Shown piece after piece: positions 1 to 7,666 of a DNA stretch of 20,652 bases. Below the pieces are notes generated by a model that was not told the origin of the DNA, made no database searches, and worked only from the letters and a program-made list of their open reading frames with translations. Every line of letters begins with the position of its first letter. Positions within the stretch are counted from its first letter, which is position 1. The stretch lies in NCBI GenBank assembly GCA_963661325.1, contig CAVLBP010000035.1, positions 1 to 20,652 of the forward strand, written 5' to 3'. The stretch is from Pararoseburia sp963661325. GTDB lineage: Bacteria; Bacillota; Clostridia; Lachnospirales; Lachnospiraceae. Made by a program: the position numbers and the translations under genes.

Positions 1-1128
1 GATATCAGACAATTCCGGCGATACCACCCCATAGCCCTTTTGTTCTACGGACTGCATGGCATCTGCCACCTTTTCGTAGGATCTGCGCAGGTTTGACAGA
101 TTGCCGATGTAAGATAAAAGTTGATATTCGCCTGTGATCGGCATGCCCGCCAACTGCGAGATATTTTCATAGTAGAAAGACTCCTCCAGACTGATGGAAA
201 TGGAGATCCGTCCGGTTGCCAGATCCACCTGAGTCAGCCTTGTCTTTTCTATGTAATCTTCCGGCTGGGAAAAATCAATGGCAAAAATATCCCTCACTTT
301 TGTAGTATCGGTCAAAATCCTCTTTGCATAAGAAGCAATGCTCTGTTTGATCTCATGGTCTGCCGGCAGCATTTCCACCCACTTGGGAATGGAAAAAGAA
401 ATCCCACTGACCGGAAATTCATATAAAAGACGCGATAAAAGTTCTTCAAAATCCTTTTTGACCATCTGCTGACAATTCATAGGAAGCACGCTACACTGAT
501 ACTCTGCTTCTAAGTCTTCTGCCAGTTTTTGGGTCTCCTCACTGTAAGGATGCCCGGAATTTACGATCATGACATAAGGCTTTCTGATGGCACGCAGTTT
601 TTCTACCGTACACCTTTCTGCCTCCACAAATGCCTCACGATCCAACTCGCCAAAAGTGCCGTCACAGGTCACGACAACTCCGATCGTCGCATGGTCCGAA
701 ATGACTTTTTCTGTTCCGATCGCAGCCGCCTTTTCAAATGGAATCTCATGGGCTGACCATGGCGTTTTTACCATGCGTTCCCTGTCTCCCTCCATAGCCC
801 CCTTGGCTCCCCGGATCAAAAAGCCCACGCAATCGATCAGACGGATCTTGCATGTAAGATCGTGTTCCAGTTCGATCTCCACCTGCTCTTTGGGAACAAA
901 CTTCGGCTCTGTCGTCATGATGGTACGCCCCTGTGCCGATTGCGGCAATTCATCTACCGTGCGTCGCAGAGCATTTTCCTCTTTGATGTTCGGCAACACC
1001 ATCTGTTCCATGAACTGCTTGATAAAGGTTGACTTGCCGGTACGCACCGGTCCCACCACTCCTATGTATATCTCTCCGTTTGTCCTGCTCTGTATATCGT
1101 TATATAAAGAAAATCTTGTTTCTTCCAT
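1..1128 (-). CDS. spoIVA: Stage IV sporulation protein A (partial, C-terminus beyond left edge)
   Basis: SpoIVA is the ATPase that polymerises on the forespore surface and forms the basement layer of the spore coat. The visible 376 codons start MEETRFSLYNDI and carry the SpoIVA N-terminal hallmark: a Walker A motif GPVRTGKS at residues 26-33, followed by a Walker B-like IDCVGF and the nucleotide-pocket-like VNSGHP. Family members are about 490 residues, so roughly 115 C-terminal residues lie outside the window. The ATG at 1126-1128 is chosen because GGGAGGGG stands 9 nt upstream. The gene follows a GGDEF gene on the same strand, but a terminator hairpin separates them and contains this ribosome binding site; a sigma-E-like promoter overlaps that hairpin. 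Its presence shows that the host forms endospores. Identification is secure. Confidence 0.95.
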   Translation of the reverse strand, partial: MEETRFSLYNDIQSRTNGEIYIGVVGPVRTGKSTFIKQFMEQMVLPNIKEENALRRTVDELPQSAQGRTIMTTEPKFVPKEQVEIELEHDLTCKIRLIDCVGFLIRGAKGAMEGDRERMVKTPWSAHEIPFEKAAAIGTEKVISDHATIGVVVTCDGTFGELDREAFVEAERCTVEKLRAIRKPYVMIVNSGHPYSEETQKLAEDLEAEYQCSVLPMNCQQMVKKDFEELLSRLLYEFPVSGISFSIPKWVEMLPADHEIKQSIASYAKRILTDTTKVRDIFAIDFSQPEDYIEKTRLTQVDLATGRISISISLEESFYYENISQLAGMPITGEYQLLSYIGNLSNLRRSYEKVADAMQSVEQKGYGVVSPELSDI

Positions 1129-1131
1129 AAG

Positions 1132-1175
1132 AAAAAGCCCCTCCCATATTTACTCTAATATATGGGATGAGGCTT
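1132..1175 (-). terminator. Rho-independent terminator of the GGDEF gene, overlapping the spoIVA leader
   Basis: On the minus strand the arm at 1175-1160 (AAGCCTCATCCCATAT) pairs with 1149-1135 (ATATGGGAGGGGCTT) with one bulge and a near-complete stem. The loop is about 10 nt and a short T-run follows. It sits directly after the GGDEF stop codon (1180-1182). The 3' arm contains the spoIVA Shine-Dalgarno sequence, so read-through RNA would have the ribosome binding site sequestered. Confidence 0.75.
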
Positions 1176-1185
1176 GCATTTATGA
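1157..1185 (-). promoter_or_regulatory. Candidate sigma-E promoter of spoIVA
   Basis: The minus strand carries TCATAA (1185-1180), a 15-nt spacer and CATATATT (1164-1157). These fit the sporulation sigma-E consensus KMATAW / CATACAHW with one mismatch in the -10. spoIVA is sigma-E dependent in Bacillus subtilis. The expected start point lies in the terminator loop, giving a leader of about 20-25 nt that begins after the 5' hairpin arm and so leaves the ribosome binding site free. The match is by eye. Confidence 0.5.
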
Positions 1186-2283
1186 ATCAATCTTGTAATT
1201 GTTCTTGCCACTGCGTTTGACATCATAAAGCGCACGATCAGCTCTGGCGAGAAGTTGGTCATACGACTCCATGTTATCGTCTGTCACACGACGGACGGCG
1301 ATACCCACGCTGCAGGAAAACGGCTGCCTGCCGTCCGGCGCACGCATGGATCTGGTCTGTTCCATCACACGTTCCACACTCTCCAGGGCATCCGCGACAT
1401 CCTTTTTCTTGAGGAACAAAAAGAACTCATCGCCACCAAAACGCCCGGCAATATCATCTGTCCCGATCGAATGACGCAGAATCTTGCCAAAACTACGAAG
1501 AACGGCATCCCCCGCCTGATGTCCATAGGTATCATTGACCATTTTAAAATTGTCGAAATCTAAGATCAGCATTACACAATCCGACTGTGGATGGGAACGC
1601 ATAAACTCCTTGCAAAGGAACTCTGTACTCGCCTTGTTGTAGGTCGAAGTCAAGCGATCCATCATACCCATGCGGCGGATACGCTGCTTTGCCTCGTTCT
1701 CACTGGCGCGGTAAGAATATAGAATCTTTGCCACATAACCTGCAAGAATGATACCAAAAATACAACTAAAGAGGTCAACGGAAAAGACCTCCACAGACTT
1801 TGTCAGAAAAGATGCAAAAATAAAGAGCAGCATCTCTATAAGAAGCAATCCAAGTGCCTGATAAAAGGTGTAAGTAAAAGCCACAATAAAGGCCACTGCC
1901 ATCGGCATATAATAAACCGCCGGCTGGTTCATCTCGACCGGTACAATACTCATAATCCCGGCAAAGGTCATCACATACAACTGAAATATCTTGCAGACAC
2001 TCGAAACTTCCCTATAGGATCTCGTCTTTTTGCCATAACGAACAATAATAAAGATCAGCACTGCCAAATGAAGCACCGCCGCTCCTGTATATATCCTGGT
2101 AACCTGCCATTCTGAAAATACAGTCAATGACGCCAAAAGATATCCGACAACAACCACAAAATAAATAATATTCAGAGCGAACAGCGTCTTCTGGTTGTTC
2201 TTGACAACGCTGGATCTGTTCTCCTCAATGTAATCAATACTCTCCTGTTGTACACGATCTCTAATCTTGTATAGTAATTCCAT
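1180..2283 (-). CDS. Membrane-anchored GGDEF diguanylate cyclase
   Basis: This is a predicted cyclic-di-GMP synthase. The 367-residue protein has about six hydrophobic membrane segments between residues 33 and 190, for example YFVVVVGYLL and LHLAVLIFII. A linker leads into a C-terminal GGDEF domain (about 205-362) with DFDNFKMVND and a canonical GGDEF at 283-287, so it should be catalytically competent. The usual RxxD inhibitory site just before GGDEF is absent (the R position is G274 in SIGTDD), so product inhibition at that site is not expected. The ATG at 2281-2283 is preferred over longer forms because GGGGGG stands 6 nt upstream. A sigma-A promoter lies in the 71-bp gap after dagK. The sensory N-terminus has no recognised ligand; it resembles MASE-type membrane sensors only in layout. 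Confidence 0.9.
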   Translation of the reverse strand: MELLYKIRDRVQQESIDYIEENRSSVVKNNQKTLFALNIIYFVVVVGYLLASLTVFSEWQVTRIYTGAAVLHLAVLIFIIVRYGKKTRSYREVSSVCKIFQLYVMTFAGIMSIVPVEMNQPAVYYMPMAVAFIVAFTYTFYQALGLLLIEMLLFIFASFLTKSVEVFSVDLFSCIFGIILAGYVAKILYSYRASENEAKQRIRRMGMMDRLTSTYNKASTEFLCKEFMRSHPQSDCVMLILDFDNFKMVNDTYGHQAGDAVLRSFGKILRHSIGTDDIAGRFGGDEFFLFLKKKDVADALESVERVMEQTRSMRAPDGRQPFSCSVGIAVRRVTDDNMESYDQLLARADRALYDVKRSGKNNYKIDS

Positions 2284-2319
2284 CAAATCCCCCCTATTGA
2301 TGTTTCCCCTTATTTCTAT

Positions 2320-2348
2320 ATCATACACCCAAAGCCTTCTTTTGTCAT
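2320..2348 (-). promoter_or_regulatory. Sigma-A-type promoter of the GGDEF gene
   Basis: The minus strand reads ATGACA (2348-2343), 17 nt, TATGAT (2325-2320). It lies just after the dagK stop codon and about 37 nt before the GGDEF start, so this gene can be expressed independently of dagK. Confidence 0.6.
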
Positions 2349-2354
2349 GTGAAA

Positions 2355-3284
2355 CTAATCTAAATGCGGCATATGAAGCGCCCCTGGCAGACAACGGAAG
2401 ATCACATCTGTCCGGTCACCGCAGTCCTCACCGTCTGCATGTACAACCATCGGCTTGTCAAAAATGACATGTAACTCCTGCGCTTCTACGATCTCGAAAC
2501 CACGGATCTTTTCGTGCCTGCCTGCGATCAGAAACGGAAAGGCACACAGGCAAAGAAACCGCGGTATGCCATAGACCAGGCAGGCAGATAACCTACCGTC
2601 GTGCGCATCCGCAGAGGGCACCATGGGAACCCCGCCTCCCTCACAAGGGAAGTTCATGGCTGCCGTAAAAATGATGTTTTTCATGGAAAATTCCCTGCCA
2701 TCCTGTAATACAACCCTGCCGGATACAAAAGGTGCACGGAAAAGTTCTGCCACGGTGAGTAACCCATAGGTCAGTTTGCCCAGATGAATGCGGTTTAAAA
2801 AGGCCTTAAGCCTTGAGGTCAACGCCTCCCTGCAGACCGCAGCATCAATGCCTGCGCCTGCACTGATGGCAAAGCGTCTCGTCTGTCCGCCGCAACAGAC
2901 CTGCCCCAGATCAAAGGCATCCTCCGTCTCCGATACCAGGATCTGTCTTAAGATCTCGTCCGGCTCTGCCGTAATATGTAAGCCTCGGGCAAAATCATTG
3001 GCTGAGCCAAGCGGCAGATAACCGAAACTGACCTTGGAAAGATCCCGGATACCGTTTAGGACCTCATTGACCGTTCCGTCACCTCCGGCAACTACCAAAA
3101 AATGATATACCTCATCTGCAGTCAGGTCTTCAGTGATCTTAGTCGCATGTCCGACATATTCTGTGATGTGGACCCGGTAAGAGACCTGTTCTTTTTTTAA
3201 GATCTCTTCTAAAAACTCCCAGATCTCCTTTGCCTTTCCTGTTCTGGAATGTAAATTGACAATAAAATCGTATGTTTTATCCAT
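2355..3284 (-). CDS. dagK: YegS/DagK-family diacylglycerol (lipid) kinase
   Basis: Lipid kinase that phosphorylates diacylglycerol or a related lipid with ATP, a step in phospholipid recycling at the membrane. The 309-residue protein shows the family series in order: nucleotide-binding GGDGT at 67-71, GSANDFAR at 93-100 (usually GTGNDFAR), PSADAHDG at 223-230 and the C-terminal HADGE at 282-286. The length matches the family (about 300). The ATG at 3282-3284 is chosen because AGAGGA precedes it by 6-7 nt and the encoded MDKTYDFIVNLHS is the normal N-terminus; upstream in-frame codons read as non-family sequence. It is divergent from the CLC gene and 71 nt upstream of the GGDEF gene. The exact lipid substrate cannot be read from sequence, so DagK versus a broader YegS/BmrU-type kinase is not settled. 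Confidence 0.9.
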   Translation of the reverse strand: MDKTYDFIVNLHSRTGKAKEIWEFLEEILKKEQVSYRVHITEYVGHATKITEDLTADEVYHFLVVAGGDGTVNEVLNGIRDLSKVSFGYLPLGSANDFARGLHITAEPDEILRQILVSETEDAFDLGQVCCGGQTRRFAISAGAGIDAAVCREALTSRLKAFLNRIHLGKLTYGLLTVAELFRAPFVSGRVVLQDGREFSMKNIIFTAAMNFPCEGGGVPMVPSADAHDGRLSACLVYGIPRFLCLCAFPFLIAGRHEKIRGFEIVEAQELHVIFDKPMVVHADGEDCGDRTDVIFRCLPGALHMPHLD

Positions 3285-3309
3285 TTGTATTCCTCTTATA
3301 TCTTCGCAT

Positions 3310-3338
3310 TTGAATTCTAGTGCCAGACATGATAACAT
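3310..3338 (+). promoter_or_regulatory. Candidate sigma-A promoter of the CLC gene
   Basis: TTGAAT (3310-3315), a 17-nt spacer and TAACAT (3333-3338) lie 72 nt before the CLC start codon. On the opposite strand of the same 126-bp intergenic region, TTGCGG-N17-TATGTT could serve dagK. No fluoride riboswitch consensus was recognised here. Confidence 0.4.
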
Positions 3339-3410
3339 ACATATGCATCTTCGCATCCGCAAGCTGCTTTGTTACTATCATTTTACTATAAATATGTCAG
3401 GAATAAAACT

Positions 3411-4691
3411 ATGTTTAATAAATCACTTTTCTTTCAAAAATCCGAGCACAATGTCAGACGTTTCAACTCTACTTTACGCTGGCTTCTAGTCTCAGTACTC
3501 ATTGGGATCGTTGTCGGTCTGATCAGCGGATCCTTCGGCTATCTCTTACAGGCGGTGACGACTTTTCGGCTTAGCCATTCCTATCTCTTATTCGGACTGC
3601 CTTTCGGTGCCATGGCGATCGTTGCCATGTATCATCTGATCCTGCATGAAAAAGATCCCGGAACCAACCTGGTCATCTCTGCCATCCATTCCGATGACCG
3701 CATTCCACTGCGCATGGCTCCCCTTATCTATATCAGCACCATCCTGACCCATCTGGTCGGCGGTTCTGCCGGACGAGAAGGTGCTGCCCTGCAGCTGGGC
3801 GGCAGTATCGGAAATGCCTTCGGTGAGTATCTGGGATTTCATGAAAAAGAAGACCGCAACATTATGATCATGTGCGGTATGAGTGCAGCCTTTTCTGCCC
3901 TCTTCGGGACACCGATCGCAGCTGCTGTCTTTTCCATGGAAGTCGTCAGTGTCGGGATCATGCATTATGCAGCCCTGCTCCCTTGTGCGATCTCCTCGCT
4001 CATTGCGCGCGCCATTGCCCTGTATGTCTTTGGCATTGCATCGCCATCCTATGAGATCCTGGAGTTGCCCACATTTGACCTAAAAACCGGACTTATCGTT
4101 TCCGGTTTTTCCATCCTCTGCGGACTGCTCAGTATCTTTTTCTGCGTCTCTTTGCACAAGACAAGCGCCCTCTATCAGAAGTTGTTTGCCAACCCTTATC
4201 TGCGCGCCTTTGTCGGCGGCTGTTCGGTGTTAGTATTGTCCATTGCCGTCGGCGGCATTGACTACCAGACCTATAATGGCACCGGTACATCCATGATCAC
4301 CTTTTGTATGGCGGGAGACATATCTTCCCTCGCCTTTTTGTTAAAGATTCTCTTTACGGCTCTGACCCTTGGATGCGGTTATAAGGGTGGCGAAATCGTA
4401 CCGACCTTTTTCATCGGGGCTGCCTTTGGGTCTATGTTTGGCAACCTGATCGGATTTTCGCCGTCCCTGTGTGCTGCTGTCGGTATGGGCGCACTCTTCT
4501 GCGGCGTGACCAACAGCCCGATCACATCCCTGCTCATCTGCTTTGAGTTGTTTGGATTTGAGGGTACACCTTTCTTCCTGCTTGCCATTGGCTTTAGTTA
4601 TACCGTGTCCGGTTACTACAGCCTTTACAGCAGCCAGAAGATCGTCTACTCCAAGTACAAGTCCAACTTCATCGACAAGAGCGCCAAGTAA
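3411..4691 (+). CDS. CLC-family anion channel/antiporter, probably fluoride/proton (CLC-F) branch
   Basis: Integral membrane anion transporter of 426 residues with many hydrophobic helices. The helix-F motif GGSAGREGAALQ has the gating glutamate at E123 but lacks the proline of the canonical GREGP. The helix-N motif is GGEIVP (E328) instead of GxFxP. The selectivity loop reads DPGTNLVIS (T85) where chloride CLCs have GSGIP. These substitutions are, from family knowledge, those of the CLC-F fluoride exporters (glutamate on helix N; Met or Thr in place of the Ser). The proposed job is therefore fluoride detoxification rather than chloride transport. The ATG at 3411 is preferred because AGGA lies 8 nt upstream; a longer in-frame form would begin at 3369. 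The gene converges on the alpha-galactosidase across element A. Family is certain, ion specificity inferred. Confidence 0.88.
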   Translation: MFNKSLFFQKSEHNVRRFNSTLRWLLVSVLIGIVVGLISGSFGYLLQAVTTFRLSHSYLLFGLPFGAMAIVAMYHLILHEKDPGTNLVISAIHSDDRIPLRMAPLIYISTILTHLVGGSAGREGAALQLGGSIGNAFGEYLGFHEKEDRNIMIMCGMSAAFSALFGTPIAAAVFSMEVVSVGIMHYAALLPCAISSLIARAIALYVFGIASPSYEILELPTFDLKTGLIVSGFSILCGLLSIFFCVSLHKTSALYQKLFANPYLRAFVGGCSVLVLSIAVGGIDYQTYNGTGTSMITFCMAGDISSLAFLLKILFTALTLGCGYKGGEIVPTFFIGAAFGSMFGNLIGFSPSLCAAVGMGALFCGVTNSPITSLLICFELFGFEGTPFFLLAIGFSYTVSGYYSLYSSQKIVYSKYKSNFIDKSAK

Positions 4692-4694
4692 GCA

Positions 4695-5229
4695 GGGGCA
4701 GATGCGGGATAGATGTAGGTTCAGCAGGGGCGCTCCGGTTGGTGCATGCGTCTTGTATTATATAAAAACATTGGAGCCAATTCGTCGCATCTCTGAAAGA
4801 GGTCATTTGTTTGATGCGGAACTGTCTCTTGCACGGCTTCGACAGCCGGCAGGATGTGTCCGCCTGTGACAGATATTCAGGGCTCCACTTATAAGAGGTT
4901 CTAAGAACTTGGGCGTTGGCTACAAGAATCAATGGCAACCGGCGCAAACGAACATCCGTGTGCGGTTGCGCCTCTCGGGTACATCCCTGTACCCGAGTTG
5001 CCTACCTGCGAACAAGTTCTAAGAACCTCTAATGCGTTTTGCATTCATATCTGTCATCAGACGAACATCATCCTAGACGGTTGTCTAACCTTGCAAAGAC
5101 AGTTCTAATATAGAAAAACAAATGCCTCTTTCTTAGAGATGCAGAATTGCGCGACGTTTTATATGATACAAGACGCCTGCGCCAACCGGAGTGCCTCCCC
5201 CGTCTTTTTATCTATCCCGCATCTGCCCC
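4695..5229. repeat. Long imperfect palindromic element A (candidate structured RNA/hairpin element)
   Basis: This fills the gap between two converging stop codons. Two 199-nt arms (4695-4893 and 5031-5229) are imperfect inverted repeats. The outermost 20 nt (4695-4714 with 5210-5229) pair perfectly, and further matched blocks include CTCCGGTTGG (4733-4742 with 5182-5191). An inner stem (4894-4911 with 5013-5030) encloses a ~100-nt centre. The centre holds a perfect 10-bp hairpin (4974-4997), a GGCGCAA/TTGCGCC hairpin, and a GGCAA/TTGCC pair (4934-4938 with 4998-5002) closing a three-way junction. The minus strand of A corresponds to the plus strand of element B. It contains no credible gene. 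It may also act as a bidirectional terminator for the flanking genes. Confidence 0.85.
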
Positions 5230-5236
5230 GTCGCTT

Positions 5237-7570
5237 TTACTCCTCTGTCATGAAGTAGAGTCTTGACGCATAGTCCGGGAAGTGACGGACTTCATCGCTG
5301 TAGCCGGTTCCCACAAAGGACTGCTTCAACTTCACACCATCGTACATAATGGAATCTCCACTGCACACATAGTCCTCTGTCTCTCCATCCATCTTGACAA
5401 ACTTGGCAAGTACATTGTGCACCAGTGAATCCGGCTTTACATGGATCGGCGATGCCGTATTGACCAGATCGCCAAATTCCTTGATATTATACTTGCGCGG
5501 CAGACCGACAAAATGATAGGTCTTTGCCGGATCTAAACCTCTTGCCTGATATTTTTTGAACATGGTATTTGGCTGCACTTCTCTTTGCATGATCATGCCG
5601 ATAGCCGTCTTTTTATCCTGGGATACCACATTCCACTGGAAGTGATTTCCACTTTCTACCCGGTAAAAATCTCCAAACTGCCATACATTTCTGTATTCCT
5701 TATAAAGCGCGATCTGCACCTTGATGCTCTCCAGTTCTTCTTTTGACATATCACACAGATTGCACTCGTAGCCCAGCACCCCAAAGGATGCCACTGCAAA
5801 GCGGGACTCCAACGGTGTCACACGCAGGGTCTGATGGTTCGGACAAGCCGATACATGCGCAGATACGCAGGACATCGGATAGCCATAAGAGTAGCCATTC
5901 TGAATATTCAGACGGCATACGGCATCCGTATTGTCACTCGCCCAGATCTGTGGAAAATAGCAGAGCATTCCCAGATCAAAGCGGTTTCCGCCTGCTGCAC
6001 AGCCCTCAAACAGAACTTCCGGAAATGCCTGTGTCAATTCTTTTGCCAGACGATAGACCCCCTGGATATAGCGGTGTGCTACTTCCTGCTGTCTGTCCTT
6101 TGGCAGATACTGTGAGTAATAATCTGAAATGATACGGTTCATATCCCATTTTACATAAGCGATATTGGCAGAACCGATCACCTGCTTCATCTGCTCGATC
6201 ATGTGGTCTACCACTGCCGGATTGGCAAAATCAAGCACGCGCTGATTACGTCCTTCAGAATGATCCTTGCCCGGGATCTCCATGCTCCACTCCGGGTGTG
6301 CACGGTAAAGATCACTGTCCGTATTGACCATTTCCGGCTCAATCCAGATACCGAAAGCCAGTCCCAGATCATTGACCTTTTTGCAAAGTCCTGCCACGCC
6401 ATTTGGCAGTTTCTTGGTATTTGCTGTCCAATCACCCAGGGCACGCGTATCGTTGTTGCGCTCGCCGAACCAGCCGTCATCCATGACAAAGAGTTCCACG
6501 CCAACGTCTTTTCCCGTCTTTGCAAGACGAAGCAGGCTAGACTCTGAAATATCAAAGTAGGAAGCCTCCCAACTGTTGAGCAGCACCGGACGTTCCTTGT
6601 ACTGCCAAGCGCCTCTTACCACATGTTCTCTGACAAAAGGATGCATATGGGCGCTCACACCGGAAAATCCCTCATGGGAAAATGTCATGACCGCCTCAGG
6701 CGACTCAAAGGACTCTCCCGGCGCAAGTAAAAAGGCAAAATTAGTCGGATTGATTCCAGATACAATTCGAGTTTTTTCAAAGCCATTGACTTCCACTGCT
6801 GCGTAGTGATTGCCACTGTAGATCAGATTAACTCCGTAGCAATCCCCCATGGTCTCCGATGTATCCGGATCGCTTACCATAAAAAACGGATTACAGCGGC
6901 TGGAAGAAGATCCCGTGTAGGAAGCATTGACATACTTGCCAATATTGACGGTCGTATCATAGCGGTTCATCTCCTTGGTCCAACCGCCATGGAAAGATGT
7001 AACAACATAGCCAGACTGGTTGAGATCTAACTGCATACTCATAAGACGCGTCAGGCGTACCGGCTTTTCTGATTTATTGATAAACCTGGCAGAACGTGTA
7101 ATGACATCCTCCTTTGGAAATACGCTATATACCAGTTCCAAGAGAAAGCCTTCATTCTTATCGCGCAGATGCACCACCAGTTGTTCCGCTTCTTTGGAAG
7201 CATCATAGGAACTCGGCAGGGTCTCAAGTGCCGCTTTTCCCTTCTTTTCTACCGCATCCACAAAGACAAAATCCGTCGTCGAACTGCCGTTATCGCAGAT
7301 CACTTCCACAAAAGGTTCGCGGATGTCTCCTTTACCATATCCGGACATTTCCAGACACATATCCTCCAGCGTAAAATTCAAATGTTCCTGATCGTAGGCA
7401 ATCGTGTTTCCCGGTGCAAATGCATGTTTTTCCACCAGACTCCGGCCGTCAGCCATTCCAATCTTTCTGCCATAATATAAGTGCTCTAACTGCCCTGTCT
7501 CCATCACACGAAATGCATATGTAGTATGCATCGTGTGGAGAGCATAAAAACCATCCCGTACTTCAATCAT
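5237..7570 (-). CDS. agaA: GH36 alpha-galactosidase
   Basis: Cytoplasmic enzyme that hydrolyses terminal alpha-1,6-galactose from melibiose and raffinose-family sugars. It has 777 residues, slightly longer than the usual ~730, and no signal peptide. An N-terminal beta-sandwich (about 1-320) precedes a TIM barrel with FVMDDGWFG (361-369), the nucleophile D476 in KWDMNR and the acid/base D546 in SDNTDA. The two catalytic residues fall within two positions of those of the Geobacillus AgaA enzyme as I recall them. AGGAGGT lies 10 nt before the ATG. It follows a MelB-like permease on the same strand after a 96-nt gap that contains a terminator-like hairpin and an overlapping promoter, so expression can be separate from the upstream operon. 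It ends at element A. Family and reaction are secure. Confidence 0.96.
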   Translation of the reverse strand: MIEVRDGFYALHTMHTTYAFRVMETGQLEHLYYGRKIGMADGRSLVEKHAFAPGNTIAYDQEHLNFTLEDMCLEMSGYGKGDIREPFVEVICDNGSSTTDFVFVDAVEKKGKAALETLPSSYDASKEAEQLVVHLRDKNEGFLLELVYSVFPKEDVITRSARFINKSEKPVRLTRLMSMQLDLNQSGYVVTSFHGGWTKEMNRYDTTVNIGKYVNASYTGSSSSRCNPFFMVSDPDTSETMGDCYGVNLIYSGNHYAAVEVNGFEKTRIVSGINPTNFAFLLAPGESFESPEAVMTFSHEGFSGVSAHMHPFVREHVVRGAWQYKERPVLLNSWEASYFDISESSLLRLAKTGKDVGVELFVMDDGWFGERNNDTRALGDWTANTKKLPNGVAGLCKKVNDLGLAFGIWIEPEMVNTDSDLYRAHPEWSMEIPGKDHSEGRNQRVLDFANPAVVDHMIEQMKQVIGSANIAYVKWDMNRIISDYYSQYLPKDRQQEVAHRYIQGVYRLAKELTQAFPEVLFEGCAAGGNRFDLGMLCYFPQIWASDNTDAVCRLNIQNGYSYGYPMSCVSAHVSACPNHQTLRVTPLESRFAVASFGVLGYECNLCDMSKEELESIKVQIALYKEYRNVWQFGDFYRVESGNHFQWNVVSQDKKTAIGMIMQREVQPNTMFKKYQARGLDPAKTYHFVGLPRKYNIKEFGDLVNTASPIHVKPDSLVHNVLAKFVKMDGETEDYVCSGDSIMYDGVKLKQSFVGTGYSDEVRHFPDYASRLYFMTEE

Positions 7571-7599
7571 CCTGTTTCTACCTCCTAGATACTTATTCT

Positions 7600-7637
7600 A
7601 AAAACGACTCTCCTATCATTATAATAGGAAAGTCGTT
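7600..7637 (-). terminator. Terminator/hairpin between melB and the alpha-galactosidase gene
   Basis: On the minus strand the 14-nt arm at 7637-7624 pairs with 7616-7603 with one mismatch, around a 7-nt loop TATAATG, and the RNA continues CGTTTTTAG. This is a rho-independent terminator shape for the tetR-GH2-GT-melB transcript. As a DNA dyad centred on a -10 box it could also be an operator. Confidence 0.6.
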
Positions 7638-7647
7638 CCAAATGCAA
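7618..7647 (-). promoter_or_regulatory. Candidate promoter of the alpha-galactosidase gene inside the terminator
   Basis: The minus strand reads TTGCAT (7647-7642), 18 nt, then a perfect TATAAT (7623-7618). The -10 box is the loop of the preceding hairpin. Transcripts would start in its 3' arm and escape the terminator. Confidence 0.5.
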
Positions 7648-7666
7648 AATATAATTTTTCTCTTTA

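Noticed and set aside
3285..3410. Fluoride riboswitch upstream of the CLC-F-like gene
   Set aside because: The expected conserved 5' segment of the fluoride aptamer is not recognisable, and the region also carries the divergent dagK promoter.
4543..4947. Open frames running from the CLC gene into element A on both strands
   Set aside because: They are translations of palindromic repeat DNA or antisense to clc, with no ribosome binding site or protein-like composition.
5743..6555. Several open frames antisense to or out of frame with the GH36 gene
   Set aside because: They are shadows of a well-conserved enzyme gene with no independent start signals.
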